From Fulvia fulva (Eukaryota > Ascomycota > Dothideomycetes > Mycosphaerellales > Mycosphaerellaceae): 64,000 bases of DNA. Made by a program: the position numbers and the translations under genes. The notes beneath the pieces are model-generated. The model searched no databases and had not been told where the DNA came from. It saw only the letters and a program-made list of their open reading frames with translations. Below are positions 20,002 through 31,670 of the stretch, piece after piece (positions within the stretch are counted from its first letter, which is position 1; the number at the start of each line of letters is the position of its first letter). The stretch covers positions 2,232,001-2,296,000 of the forward strand of contig NC_063012.1 in the NCBI RefSeq assembly GCF_020509005.1. The letters run 5' to 3'.

Positions 20002-22707
20002 TTACAGTAGGTTCCTGCCACAGCTCTTGCCAAAGCGTGAATAGCTGTCGTCATAATACTGCTGCTGCTACTAAGGGTAAATGAACTGCTATATAGGCGT
20101 AGTGGACGCGTAGCCGTACGGTTGCTACAATAGTCGTTCTTACTGTATATGATACTGCTGATCTCGCTACGCCTGTTGAGCCTGTTGTTGTTGTTAACTC
20201 ACTAGCAGCTCGGTGAGCTGCTTCAACTATCCTTCCAGTACGTCCATTCGATCAGGTAGTTTCGCTGCAGATGGCCCTCTAGGTGATATAGCACTCGGAT
20301 TGCCTTCAACGTTATCATAAGCAACATCTCCCTTATGACACTATGGACCGCAATTGCGTGTTGACTTCCGACACGCGCACGCTCGAGTCGTATAGCTAGT
20401 CTTGCAGTTGCAGAACATACCATCCGGTGCTATAGCCTTCCGCTACGAAGCAGTGGGTTGAGGTGTTAGTAGAAAGCTCGATAGCCGTAGATCCTTAGCC
20501 TTCCGTACGCTATTCCTGTCAGTAAGCTCGAAGGCTGTATTGCTACGGTGTGCGCTTATGACACCTACTGTTGCATTACGAGCAGGTGGATCAATTCATC
20601 TACGCTTGTTAGATCGTCGATTGGGCTCTATTAGAGGCTCATATAGTGTGGTACCTGCTATAGCGCGATCGATATGCTAGTGAATATCGAAGTCTGTCAT
20701 CTATAGAACACCTCCCCTCTTAAGTAGCTACATATTGCGGTGCATATACGGCAAACCAGTCGTACGGCGATAGCAGCCGTCACACGTACTAAGATGATAC
20801 GCACAGGTGAATGCAGAGTGCTTGTATAGCTCGCCCTTCTCATCTCTTTCAATGCGGAGCCTACGCTTAGCTTCGGAGACTGTCTTCGTGACCTCCTACA
20901 ATGCGTAGTCGTAGATACCGTAGACACCTGTCTTAGACACGATAGGCCTCACTTTCGAGTAGAAGTCGCTAACCAAGTTGCTAGCACATGCTGATGCTCG
21001 TCCACGTAACCTACGGTGGTTCTTATAAGCCTGCTGCTATATAGGCTAGAGCTGACTGAACATGTTGTATAGGTCATTCCGAGCACTGTAATTGAGCCAG
21101 AGCTTTATCCAGTTATGAGCACCCTCACAACGCGATGTAGCCTTCTCGTTGTAGTGACAGACTTCCGAGGTGTAGTAATAAGTAAACCGCCTTGTATATA
21201 GCTACTACTAGGTCTGAAGGTAGGTCACCATCGATAGATACTTCTGATGAAGCTCCTTACGCTGTTCCTCGGATGACTGCCCGTCAGTAGACCTCAATAC
21301 AACTTACTAATCACTCATGAATTGATTGCTAAGCTCTAACTCAATCCAATAAGTCCTACCCGCTACATCTTGCCGTAGTACCTATACGAAGTTGCCGCCG
21401 AGCTTATGAAGCTTAGCCTAGGTGTCCTTATTGATATGCCATTCACATAGGATCGTTGGAGTCTCTGGAAACACCTCATCGAGTGCGTTGAGCAACGCCT
21501 GTTCACGGTCAGTAAGTATTGCCTTCGGTATAGGGAGTTTGCGCTCCTCGAAGTAGGCTCGTAACTACTATAAGTGAGGGAGACAGTGCTCCTTGGTCAT
21601 ACCGTCTAGTATATGAATAGACACCGGCATCGTGTTATTCATAGGCGTAGCTAACACCACATTTAGCACGTTGCGATTATAGACATTCGTCTTGAAGGTC
21701 ACATCTATAACTAGTAGCTCTAGTGCTTTAGCATATACCTTAAGGTAGTCCGGATAGATAACATTCAAGCTTCGTAGCCTACTAGCGTTATCTCCTTCAG
21801 TGAAAGTGTCGTAGCCCTTAATGAAGCCCTTGTCTTCTAACAGTCGTATACAACGCTCAGCTTGAGTCGCTTGCTTGCGGCCATTGAGGTGGTGTCGCCA
21901 CTTTAGGTTCTTGATGTCTCCCTTATAGATAAGAACACTAGGGTAGTTATCGTCGATGAAGGCCTCAATCTAAGTAGGGCGTACGCCTATTCGAGACAGA
22001 CCCTGTATCTGACCAAGAACACCGATTGTGTTGTTACGAGAGTTGGTGCGGGCTCTAGGCAATACAATGGGCTTAGAAGGAGGGTGGTTATGCTCTAGAT
22101 GTTGAGATTGAGAAGGTAGGCGTAACTCATAGGGCCCAGTGACTCTTCTATTAACGACTAGTGAATTGAGCTGTGTAGCAACAGCAGTAATCTTCTATAG
22201 ACATCCACACTTATTAGACCGGTGCTTGCTTAGCTTAGTAGCCTGTTTGGCTTGTGATCGCTTGTCAAGTGAACCCTCACGATGATAGCGTATCTCGAGC
22301 CTATATCGATCGCCTAAAGGACTATCGTTGCCTGTCTTCTTCCACTTCTGCTTCTTGAGGTCGAAGCCCTGTGTAAGAGCCTATCCTGACAGCTATAGCA
22401 TAAGGTCCTCGAATGAGTCGAAAGTTCTGTTGTCTAGTGGTAGCATCTCTTCAGGCTCCTTCTCTTCATCCACATAGGCACGCGTAGGAGGACATGATGC
22501 TAAGCGGTGTATTCGGACAGGTGTGAAGCCCTCAATAGCCGAGTTTGAGAGCCTTCGAGATGGGTGTCGAGACGGGTGTCGCATGGGGAATACAGAGGGT
22601 GTTATAGGTGTCGTAACGCGCTGAATCGGACGAGCAGCATCAATATCATATAGCAGATCACCCTCATATTGAATTTGAGAGCCTGTGGGCACTATAGTGG
22701 GCTCCAT
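20002..22707 (-). pseudogene. MULE transposase, frame kept but many stops
   Basis: From the ATG at 22707 (MEPTIVPTGS) to a TAA at 20002 the frame is exactly 902 codons with no frameshift, interrupted by numerous TAG/TAA codons, mostly readable as former Gln or Trp. Order: an N-terminal low-complexity region; a FAR1/WRKY-GCM1-like zinc-binding region with CGC and a later HNH near 22100-22330; the MULE catalytic domain with VIDVTFKTN (first Asp) near 21690; ILTDREQALLNAL (second Asp) followed by CEWHINK near 21430-21530; a SWIM-like Cys/His region near 20750; a Gln-rich tail. Family role: cut-and-paste transposition of the flanking TIRs. Now inactive. Confidence 0.82.
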
Positions 22708-22956
22708 GGTGTGTTGTTGTATGTGGTGAGGTGGTGAGAAAGCAAGAAACGCGTGAATCTCGACACGGGCGCATGAAGCTTTGGTGGGGCTCTCACCAAA
22801 ATCCCATGCCGAAGCGTCAACACCAACCTCTCGGCAACACAACGTGTTTTTACGCGATATGAGTATGCAGCATATGGAAACAGATAGCTGCGAGCACATT
22901 GGGAAAAGAATCAAGTTGATATGAGCAATATTGGTGGTGTTGATGATAAAAAGTCA

Positions 22957-22998
22957 CTGGGGTGCGGCGATTGCTGGGGTGCGGCGAAGCTTGTGGCA
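22957..22998 (-). repeat. Right terminal inverted repeat of MULE
   Basis: Perfect 42-bp reverse complement of the left repeat, ending GCTTGTGGCA. Confidence 0.9.
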
Positions 22999-23316
22999 TA
23001 GAAAGGCTGAAAGGAAGGAAAGCTACCAGATGTGAGAACCTTGGCGAGTGTGAATCTGAGATACAGAAAAGCTACCTGAGAAAACTCTAAATATGAAGCT
23101 GAGCGCCAAGCCGGCGGTGTGTTCGGATAAGAACGTCACAGTAGCGCGTAACGACACGCTATAGTACTGCGAAGTGACGAGCTAAGCGTACAATACTCAA
23201 CCTCGATTATGCGCTACGGCGCGAAGTTGCGCCTTATACTCGTTATTATATAGAAAGTCGAAGCTAAAGTAGAAGTCGAGAGGCAGGGCATTGCGAGGTC
23301 ATTGCCTAAGGCTATA
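22999..23316. other. Spacer between MULE and pogo-like element
   Basis: About 310 bp of mostly ordinary composition. No frame, RNA gene or repeat was recognised. Before the MULE inserted, it joined directly to 19033-19370. Confidence 0.4.
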
Positions 23317-24487
23317 GCCGTGTCGGTCCCTATACACCCGCGAAGCGGGTGTTAGACAACCTAGTAATATTAGACACCTTAACGATATTAATAAGGTGTA
23401 TTTAACTATCTATTAGCTATATCGTCTATATAGGCAAGCTATATTAGCATAATCTTCCGTCTCTCTACTAGATAAGCAGGTCTGTTATATGTCCCCTTAA
23501 TATAGCTTATAATCTTGCTTATCCTATATCTTAATTTACCTATTCTTATACGTACTAGCTAGGCTTTAAGCTGCTTTACTATATACTCTTCACGTTCTTA
23601 TATAGCAGCTCTTACGTTAATAGCCTTTATGACACCTCTACGCTAAAGGTGTTGTCTCTTCTAAGTATTACGAGCATTATAAGCGTTCTAGCGGACCGTA
23701 GTGTTGTTTAATTTAGCTACTACTTCGGCGCCCTTAACGATAGTAATCTAGGCTCTACGGAAGAGTAGCTCTAGTCGCTACTTAATAGACTTATCTATTA
23801 ATAGATCAGCTATAAGCGTAGTAGTATATCGACCGAAGGTCCTTACTATTATTAGAAGCTACTTATCGTTAATAATCGGCTCCGGTACTAAGACTCGTTT
23901 ATTCGATCGAAGAGTAGCTAGGTCTTACCTTATACGAGCTAATATTAACTCCGGATTAAAGGGGTAGATACTATACTTCTCGAAGCCGCTTATAATAGTT
24001 ATTAGCTTTATTACTTGCCTTCTAAAGGCCTCGAAGTTATATAAGAGCTAGGTCTAGTATAGTATCGCTTAAGGATCGAATTTGCGCTAATCTAGACTAT
24101 CCGGAGTCGCGCGGATACGCCTATCTTGTTACACCTCCTTAAGTAGGTTATAAGAACAGCTTCTTAATTGTCTATTAACACCGTGTACGTACGCGGCCGT
24201 ATACTACGTAAGTTATGACCGAGAAGTCGTCTTCTAGAGCGTTAGTAATCGACACCCTAGTTAGCGGCTACCTACTTAATAGGACCTAGATTTGACGCGT
24301 CGTAGTACTACTATATAGCCTTACTAATAAGCTCCTCTTCTTTATGATAGATAGAAGCAACTATATTAATAAGATAACGCGTATTAAATAGAAGATACGC
24401 GTATTAGAAAGCGTAGTTTTATTAAGGTGTCTAATATTACTAGGCTGTCTAACACCCGCTTCGCGGGTATATAGGGACCGATACGGC
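23317..24487 (-). mobile_element. TIR element with TA duplication, probable Fot1/pogo-like remnant
   Basis: About 1.17 kb bounded by inverted repeats of roughly 65-70 bp (23317-23383 and about 24421-24487) that differ only by RIP-type changes, and flanked by TA (23315-23316 and 24488-24489), the target duplication of Tc1/mariner superfamily elements. Each repeat contains a small palindrome, ACCCGCGAAGCGGGT. The interior is heavily RIP-mutated. On the minus strand near 23500-23680 a Lys/Arg-rich pattern recalls the C-terminal tail of fungal pogo transposases, but the catalytic core is not recognisable, so the copy is probably internally deleted. Family is tentative. Confidence 0.6.
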
Positions 24488-25010
24488 TATCCTAGTTTTG
24501 ATTTTGACTAATAAGACGCGAGCTTAGCACTTCCTCGAGCTAAATACTGTACGCTCGCTATTACCTTTAGCAATACTACTCTTACTACGTCGTAGACCTA
24601 CGGTCGTAAGCTCCCTTCGGTACGACTAACGTTCGAACGTAGCTTTAGGAAATGGTTCACTTCGTAACAATATCGGCAACCTCTACCTTAAAAATGTGCT
24701 ATTAGCGGTTATAAACCTCTAAAGGTAAGCGTAGCGGAGTAGAGCTCTCTACTAACCCTTCTAGACTATAAAGTAGCGTACGATCTACGCTACCGCTACC
24801 CGACGTATAGTGCTTATTATACGACGACATAGGCGTTAGCGACGAGTATATCTTTGCGAGTTCGCCAACAGGCACAGTGCGGTGGGTCACGTGACCATAA
24901 AACTTGAAAGTTGACCAATCAGAGCGGGCGCCAAGGCTAGTTGAGGGCTGGTATAGAGCTTCACTCCCTCGCTGACGCCTCACCTACGTACTCGCAAGCT
25001 CGTACTCCTG
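24488..25010. other. Unique segment with CACGTG and CCAAT-like motifs
   Basis: No gene was recognised. Composition shifts from RIP-like to ordinary at about 24840. At about 24885-24930 there is a GTCACGTGAC palindrome followed by TTGACCAATCAGAG, a CCAAT-type sequence, which would suit a promoter for the TPR relic that follows. This is inference from position only. Confidence 0.3.
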
Positions 25011-25025
25011 TGTGGCTAGCGCTCG

Positions 25026-25337
25026 GTCGCTACGCTTAATTAGGGAAATCTCGGCGAGGCAGAGAAGATGTATCAGCGAGTATTACGGGGATACGAGAGT
25101 GCGCTCGGGCTGGACCACACATCGACGCTTGATACTGCCAACAATCTCGGCTTGCTCTACGCTAACTAGGGGAAGCTCGACGAGGCAGAGACGATGTACC
25201 AGCGAGCACTACAGGCAAAGAAGAGGACGCCACCCCAACAACAAGCTCGGGTCGGTGCACTTGGCAATTGTCTAACGTTACAGCAGTCCGAAAGCCTAAG
25301 GAACGTGGAATTCCACGAACCCCTCGGCATCCTATAG
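25026..25337 (+). pseudogene. Tetratricopeptide (kinesin light chain-type) gene relic
   Basis: On the plus strand, in the frame GNLGEAEKMYQRVL, two consecutive 42-residue TPR units can be read. Each has the pattern GxLxEAExMYQRAL, and they are separated by a GLDHTSTLDTANNLGLLY stretch. This layout is typical of kinesin light chain-type TPRs found at the C-terminus of many fungal NB-ARC or NACHT receptor-like proteins. Two stops occur at the same repeat position (N-stop-G, where the family has N-Q-G), consistent with CAG to TAG by RIP. The frame ends at TAG 25335-25337. Only the end of the gene is present, with no upstream nucleotide-binding domain in the window, so the full architecture is unknown. 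Confidence 0.65.
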
Positions 25338-26736
25338 GTTAGATTAGGTGCAACGTTCCTCGGGTAGACATGCAACTGCACATGGATTGTGATGAGTTCA
25401 ATGGATGATCAATCTACCTCCTAAATCAGACCGCTGCTATCGCTCGGTGTTGGTGTTGAAGTGAAGCCACCAACACCTGACCAAGCTTTCTCGAGGAGCA
25501 TCTGATGTAGGAGGTAGGGATCAATGCACATGCAAACATAGCGCTAATTCAGCTCGCTATCGCTCGCCAACTAACGCTTGCGCTTTCTATCGTATCTAGC
25601 TTCCTTACTACACGCCTTCGGCCAGAAAGTACGGTGATCGCTAGGGTGCTGATAGCGCTCAAAGAACTTTATCGCGCGCCTGAATCCCTACTATCTGCTC
25701 GGCCTAATAATACAGCGTCTGTCGAGATAACATTTGTGTTGGTGTACACTGCCTAATCCTAGCAAAAGTCAGGATTGCAACGAATCAGCCCGCACAATTT
25801 GTACGAGAGTCGAAATTGATTCACAGTTACTCCGACGCTGCTAGATCCTATATTGTTGATAAGCATTTGTAAGTTTCTCTCTATCGAGAACGTTTGACGC
25901 ATAGTTCGTAGCATAAATATTTGATACATCCGTTCTTTAAATTTGTTTCCTTATTGCAAAGCCCTTGTAGTACAACCTCCGAACATGAAGTCTCTCCTAT
26001 CGTAATCACAATTCTGGCTACTGCACTCGGGGCACTTGGTAGCTACGACGCCGTACGGTACCCTTTAGGAGCAGACAAACGAATATGTCTAACGTTATCG
26101 TAGCTACCTATTAACTGTAGGGACACGACCAACTACTGTTTTAACGGTAACGGACGTCACGAAGTGTGGTACGTAGACTAGTTCGAATCTAGAAGAGTTA
26201 CCACACTATTGCTAGTAAGATCTAACGCTCTCTTAGCTCATACTGCAACCAGGCCAAAGAAGAGCCCCTTAAACTAGGCCGTCGAGGAGGCCAGCGTGAT
26301 TGCGGTGTAGCAGGGAGCCAATGTAACGACGTAGACCATCAGCAATGCGTACGTATCGACGACCTTCTAATAAACGTAGAGATCTAAACCCGTTAGGATG
26401 CCAGATGTTGCTCAAAAATAGGCTCGCCCACGTTTTATGGTAAGTATATAATGCTTAGCTCTTATGTAGGCCTAGTCGTTACTGACACAATACGCTCGCT
26501 ATAGGAGTGCGATGCCCGTATCCGTACTAGGCCGTCGAAGACACTGGACTGAAGTAGGGACTTATACATTCTGAAGTAATACTTATTAAGGAAGGCCTTA
26601 TTACTCGTCGGGGGTCGTTACCGGTCGTAAGAGCGGCATGTCATAGAGCTTTCATTAACTAGTAGAGGTATCAATTCAACATGTGCCTTATACATTCGTA
26701 ACAATGCTATAAGAACCGGGTAGGGACGATAGAAGG
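25338..26736. other. Unique sequence, no gene recognised; contains a fold-back repeat
   Basis: About 1.4 kb of ordinary to mildly RIP-like composition. No convincing coding frame; the longest is about 60 codons (25921-26103) without recognisable features. A fold-back repeat lies at 25414-25517. A short inverted pair (GTGTGGTA and TACCACAC) around 26167-26210 encloses a sequence resembling a tRNA T-loop, but no tRNA can be folded. Confidence 0.4.
25414..25517. repeat. Nested fold-back (MITE-like) inverted repeat
   Basis: Outer arms 25414-25430 and 25501-25517 are complementary at 16 of 17 positions. An inner perfect 10-bp pair, GGTGTTGGTG (25446-25455) and CACCAACACC (25468-25477), encloses a 12-base loop. 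No clear target duplication was identified. Could be a small miniature element or a chance hairpin cluster. Confidence 0.5.
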
Positions 26737-26849
26737 ATACCCTCCGTTTGTAGATAGATAGATTATTCATTCGCCTGTTTTAGTGCCCTATGGCCTATGC
26801 AGGTCTCTCGCTATTTAGGTCTATTTGTGTAGGTAGGAAACCCGATTAA

Positions 26850-29800
26850 CGGATGAGAACCTCCTCGTCTTTGCCCTCCTCGTTCTTTCCTGTCTTGTCC
26901 TTTCGTTCTCCTTCCTTCAGGGTACGCTAGTGTCATAGTTGTTACCCTATGACTACCTTGCCCGTAACCCTAGTGATGTCCTCCTCTCGATTCCCTTTCT
27001 CCCTTCTGTTTCCCCGGCTCTTCTCTCTCTCTCCCTCCTCTCTATCCACCTTTCCGTTTCTACTGCTAGGGAGAATTGCTCTAGGTAGTCCTCGTTAAGG
27101 ATCCATCTTGTCACTCTCCTTATATCTTGTCTGTCCTGGATGATGGCCTGGTATTGCCTGTCTCTTGCCTTCGCCCTCTACTAGCTTCTCCCTTTTACCC
27201 ACTTAGTACAGTTCAGCACTATGTACTCCGGGTTTTAGGATAGGTAGCCACAGGGGCAACGTTTGGAATCGTATCCTAGGACTCTTCTTTGGTGCAAGTA
27301 TGCTCTTAGCCCAATGTGCTCAGAGCGAATCTGGATAGCTATGCTTGCTTCCGCCCTCTTCAGGTCTTTGTAGATAAGGTAGTTATACCTCCCGAAGGTC
27401 CTGGCCGCTAGTGGGGCTCCTGGCCTCACCGGTTTTTGGTTCCAACGCGTTTCTATAGGTGACCTGCGATCCTTTCTGCTTGGCTTTGCTTCTTTTTCCC
27501 TTTGTCCCCTATGTTAGCTTGCTCCCTCAGAGCTTCTCTCTGTTCAAGGGCTGCTAGGATTTCCTGTGATGTTTTTAGGTCTACTTCCTTCTATAGGATC
27601 ATGTGTGGCCGGTTAGGTCTTCTCCTCCTCTCCTACTGGGTTCTTATCCTTTGAGTAGCTGCTTAGATGGTTCCCTAGGCTAGGTATGCTGATGTCTTCT
27701 CTACGTATTGACACCTCATGCCCTGGAGGTACTCCCTAATAGGGGCTGTACCTGATTCCATTTCTATTGTCCTATAAGGGGTTGACTTGTATGCCCCTAG
27801 TACTCTCTTTAGGCAGGCTGCCTACGCTCTGTTAAGGGGGTCCTCAATTCTCTTCGGGATGTGTTTTTTCCGCTGCCTAAATTGCTGCTCTATATAGCAT
27901 TGCGGGCTTGATAATGGCCTTATATATGGTCTGGGCCTTTGTGAAGGTCGCCCCCTAGGTTGACGTAGTGAGTCTCTCGATTGATTGTCTGTTAGTGTCC
28001 GCTCTCGCTTGCGCCTTCTTCACTTGTGGTCCCTAGCTAAGTTTCGGGTCTAGCCATATCCTAAGGACTCTGAGTTCCCTTATAGGATGGGTCTCGAACC
28101 CCTGGATTTTTACTAGTGCTACCAAGTTGTGTTTTGTCTTTGCCTTGCTAAAATAGATAAGTTGGTACTTGTCCGGTGCGAATTTTGCCCTATGCTCTCT
28201 TGCCCACTTTTCGTATTGTCTATGTCTCTCCTCTAGGAGTGCGCAGTTTTCCTCTATAGACCCTGACTACGCTAGGATATTTGTGTCATCTACGAACCCC
28301 GATACTAAGGTGTTTGCTGTTTCTAGGAGTGGGGTCAGGTCGGCCATAAAGAGGAGGAACAGAATTAGGGAGAGTATAGAGCCCTGTAGGATGCCCGTGT
28401 TCGTAATTAGGGTCTACGGGGCTTTGAAGGACCCTAGGAGGATCTAGGTTGTTCTGTCCTTAAGGAATAACTACACAAAGTATACTATCTAGGCTTAGAT
28501 ACTTTTCATTCTAAGGATGTGTAGGAGCCTTACGTAGGACACGTTGTCGAAAGCCCCTAATATGTCTAGTAAAAGTAGTAAGGCTACCTTGTTGTTACTA
28601 TAGTGCCAGATATGTCTGATTTGCTCTATGATTAGTTCGACTGCTATAAGGGTAGATCTCTTTTGTCTCCCCCCCTATTTACGTTACCGGGAGGAGGTTG
28701 TGTTCTTCTACTATTCCGGTGAGCCTTATAGCTACGACCTTCTCTAGGAGCTTCCCTAGTATGTTTAGCAACGCAATTGGTCTATATAACTTCAACTTGG
28801 TATAGTCTTCCTTTTAGGGTTTCCTTAGGACGCAAGTCAGTGATTGCCTAAAGGCCTTTAGGCAATACCCCTACTTTATGTACTAGGTAAAGATTGGCGT
28901 AAGTACTAGAGTGATAAGGCTACTACTAGCTTTTAGGTAACAGTTAGGGATCTTGTCTAGGCCTAGGGCTTTGTTGCCCTTCAGTTTCTTGATAATGTTT
29001 CCGATCTCTATAGTAGACACTTGCTAGTTAGCCTCCCTTAGCGGAGGAATATATGTTCCTCGGATGTTGCTTAGGTCTGCCTCTACCTAAGTCCCGAAGA
29101 AGTGGTCTGCGAATGCTTTCGCTTTCCCTATCGGAGTGGTTTGCGTTTCCCCGTCTTAGTCCTATATTAAGGGAAACTAGGGCGGGGAGTTTCGTTCCTC
29201 GTCTAGTTTCCTAGCCTATTCTACTAGTCTCTAGATTTGTTCCGGGTGTTCTGTGATCATCCCTATAGTTAACCTCTACTCCTACGTCTTGTCTCTTCTA
29301 ATCTACGCCTTCTTTGCTTTATACGCGTTGTTATAGGCTTCCTAGTTTGCTTAGGTGCGTCGTTGCTCCTATCTCCTTCTTACTCTCCTTGCCTCCTTGA
29401 CTTTGGCTGTGCACTCTAGTGTCTAGTATAGCTTCTAGTATAGCGACCATCTCTTCTTAGGTATATAGGCCTAGGCTGCCCTTTATATAGCTTCTATTAG
29501 CTGTTCTAGTTCGCCTTCTAGCCGCTACTATACTAGTGTCCACTCGGCCTACTTCTAGCAGAGCCTCCTCTTAGGTTCCCTCTCCTCCTTAACTGTGAGT
29601 TAGATGTCGATTTGGATTGGATAGTGGTCTGATAAGGACTCTAGTTAGTTATTGACTGTGTAGCTTTCTACCCGTCGTGTTAAGGCGTAGGACATAAAGC
29701 ATAGGTCTAGCGTGCTAGAACTGTTGTTTCTAGCCTAAGTTTCTGTTCCCTTTGGCGTGATCAAGTCTATTTAGGCTGTTTCTATCTGACTAATGAGCCT

Positions 29801-30301
29801 CCCTACTAAGAAGTAGTATACTAGGGTGAAGTCCGATCCCTACTTTAGGTAGTAGAGGTTAAAATCTCCTATCACGATGTTATAGTTTTGTTAGTCTATT
29901 GCTTCCGGGAGCCTTCCTAGCGTATATAGTTATGTGCTGCTTCTAGACTCTAGAGGTGGGTTGTATACGCTATAGATTAGGACCTAGCCTTAAGTTGTTT
30001 TGAGCTACACTATAGTGATATCCCTATCGGTTCTCGGCTAGGCCTACTAGTCCTCTACTAGTACCTTCTTACTGACATAGATACAAGTTCGTAGGACTCC
30101 CTCGGTTCTGTTTATTACTACGTAGTATCTCGGGTCTCGTATAGTTAATAGAATCCTAGAGTATAGGTTAATCTATAGTTCCTATATTGCTATAATGTGG
30201 TGTTCCTCCGGGTCTAAGGCTTGTAGAAAGCTCCTTTAGACCTTGTCTTTACTTCTGTTCACATTATACTGAATGATTAATAGTCTGTTAGTATAAGGCA
30301 T
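26850..30301 (-). pseudogene. LINE-1 ORF2 (endonuclease and reverse transcriptase), RIP-destroyed
   Basis: Starts at ATG 30301 (MPYTNRLLIIQYNVNRSK), the beginning of an apurinic-type endonuclease. Downstream VIGDFN, STLDLCF and LSDHYPIQ match endonuclease motifs. The reverse transcriptase covers about 28100-29100, with stops at former Gln and Trp codons. A C-terminal cysteine motif, CPCGY, remains open at 27235-27429. The exact end is uncertain because stops are RIP-made; about 26850 is the best estimate. Confidence 0.8.
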
Positions 30302-30329
30302 TAGGACATGTTTGTGTCTAGGTCCGTTT

Positions 30330-31593
30330 AGTCTTACTATTAGTCTTGCTATTAGTTTTCCCGTCCCTCCTCCTGTTCTTCCCTTTAGGGTTGGCTCCCT
30401 ATCATTTAGTTAATTCTCATTTGTCTATTGCTCTGCGCTACCTTGTATAAGAACGTTAGTCTCCCTATTGCTAGTACTATTTATGGCTCCTCTTATAGCC
30501 GGGGTCTCTTATTCGGGTGGGTGGTTCTCTCTAGTTGTTTCTGTTCACCTACTAGGAACCTAGTTAGTGTTATTACCCTTACTTCCCGCGCTCTCTACTA
30601 GGCTGATAGTCTAACTAGGCATTAGTTTGACTATGCCGGGTGTTTTCTCCTATATACTACGCATCTTGTGTCCTCCTTCCGTTTTTGGCACTCTTAGGTC
30701 GCGTAATCACTAGCATAGTATAAGTAGACTAGTGTAGCTTTGCTATACTTTAGGGCAATATGTCCGTACTGTTAACAGTTAAAACATTGAAGGATTCTAT
30801 AGTTGCTCTAATATATTTCTACATCTAGCCTCTTAAAGTCCTAGTATAACCCTTAGTCTAAGACCTTGTTCGCTTGCTCTAGTGTTATAACCTATAAGAT
30901 TAGCGAGGAGGCCCTCTTGCCCTCCTCTATCTTCTTCTTGACCTACGCTGTCTTTGTGATCTATAGTCCTAGTGCTGTTACCTAGTTTTGCCTCTAGAGG
31001 TTTAGTATATCCCTTTATATATTAAAGGTTCGTGGGACCCTATACGTAATTACTATATACTATTAATAGGAGACTTTCGCTATGCTCCCGATCTTTAGTA
31101 TCTACTCCTTGTTTATTTCGAGGGCCTTCTTGTCCTATACGTATACTATAAACAGCTTAACCCCTTTGTTATCTGCCCTTGCCCCTACTATTCCCTTTAC
31201 TCCGATCTTCTCGACTATCTCCCTCCCGGTCATCTTTCCTATCTCTTCCTTCTCTTTCTAGTCCGTAATATAGACTCGTAGTACTGTACTTTAAGGGGGG
31301 GTAGGTTGGCTCGCGATTGTTGCCTAGGTCGTTAGGCCCTAGGTCTGTCTCGGGTCTCTTTAAGGGTTATTTCTTACGTTTCGTGTTACTACCTCGATTG
31401 CTATATTGATCGTAGTGCTTGTTTGTCGTTTGAGCGCCTTTAGTCCCCCGAGCAGTTCGCTTATTACTCCTTTTAGTGCTCTCTCCGGAAACCTCCCTTC
31501 TTCTACCGCTACTATCTCTTCCGCCTTCTTATAGAGCGTCCTCTACTCGTCTCCCCCTTGCTCTCGGTCGTCTACTACCGTCGTCGTCGCCAT
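30330..31593 (-). pseudogene. LINE-1 ORF1 (nucleic-acid-binding protein), RIP-destroyed
   Basis: Starts at ATG 31593 (MATTTVVDDREQGGD). The frame continues without frameshift to a CCHC knuckle region near 30700-30800, readable as CFNC...QYGH, comparable to the zinc knuckles of the intact ORF1 at 60577-61716. Many TAG codons. The 3' boundary is approximate. Confidence 0.7.
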
Positions 31594-31670
31594 TTTTCTA
31601 ACTACTAGATATATACTAAATACGCTAATATTACTTTATTATATAGGTAACAATACCCTCCGTTTATAGA

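Larger units (their letters stand above)
19371..22998 (-). mobile_element. Mutator-like (MULE) DNA transposon
   Basis: A 3.6-kb element with perfect 42-bp terminal inverted repeats (19371-19412 and 22957-22998) starting TGCCACAAGC. It is flanked by the direct repeat ATAGAAAG (19363-19370 and 22998-23005); the last base of the TIR may be shared, so the target duplication is 7 or 8 bp. It encodes one transposase on the minus strand with MULE features. Mutation is moderate: CpA and TpG are still common, but many Gln and Trp codons are now stops. Confidence 0.88.
26755..31652 (-). mobile_element. LINE family 1, full length, RIP-mutated
   Basis: A 4.9-kb Tad-like non-LTR retrotransposon on the minus strand, flanked by an 18-bp target duplication, ATACCCTCCGTTTGTAGA at 26737-26754 and the same sequence with one G-to-A change at 31653-31670. 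The 3' end carries an (ATCT)n-type tail rather than poly(A). ORF1 and ORF2 can be followed in continuous frames broken mainly by TAG/TAA. Its 3' region matches the copy at 53648-56092 better than the copy at 57100-62063, so two subfamilies are present. Confidence 0.9.

Noticed and set aside
24885..24930. CACGTG and CCAAT motifs as a functional promoter
   Set aside because: CACGTG palindromes also occur in the D LTRs and near 53479, and the gene downstream is only a relic; kept as a note, not called as a promoter.
26160..26215. tRNA-like sequence (TTCGAATC flanked by complementary arms)
   Set aside because: Only a T-arm-like piece and an 8-bp outer stem are visible; there is no D-arm or anticodon arm of proper size, so it is not called as a tRNA.
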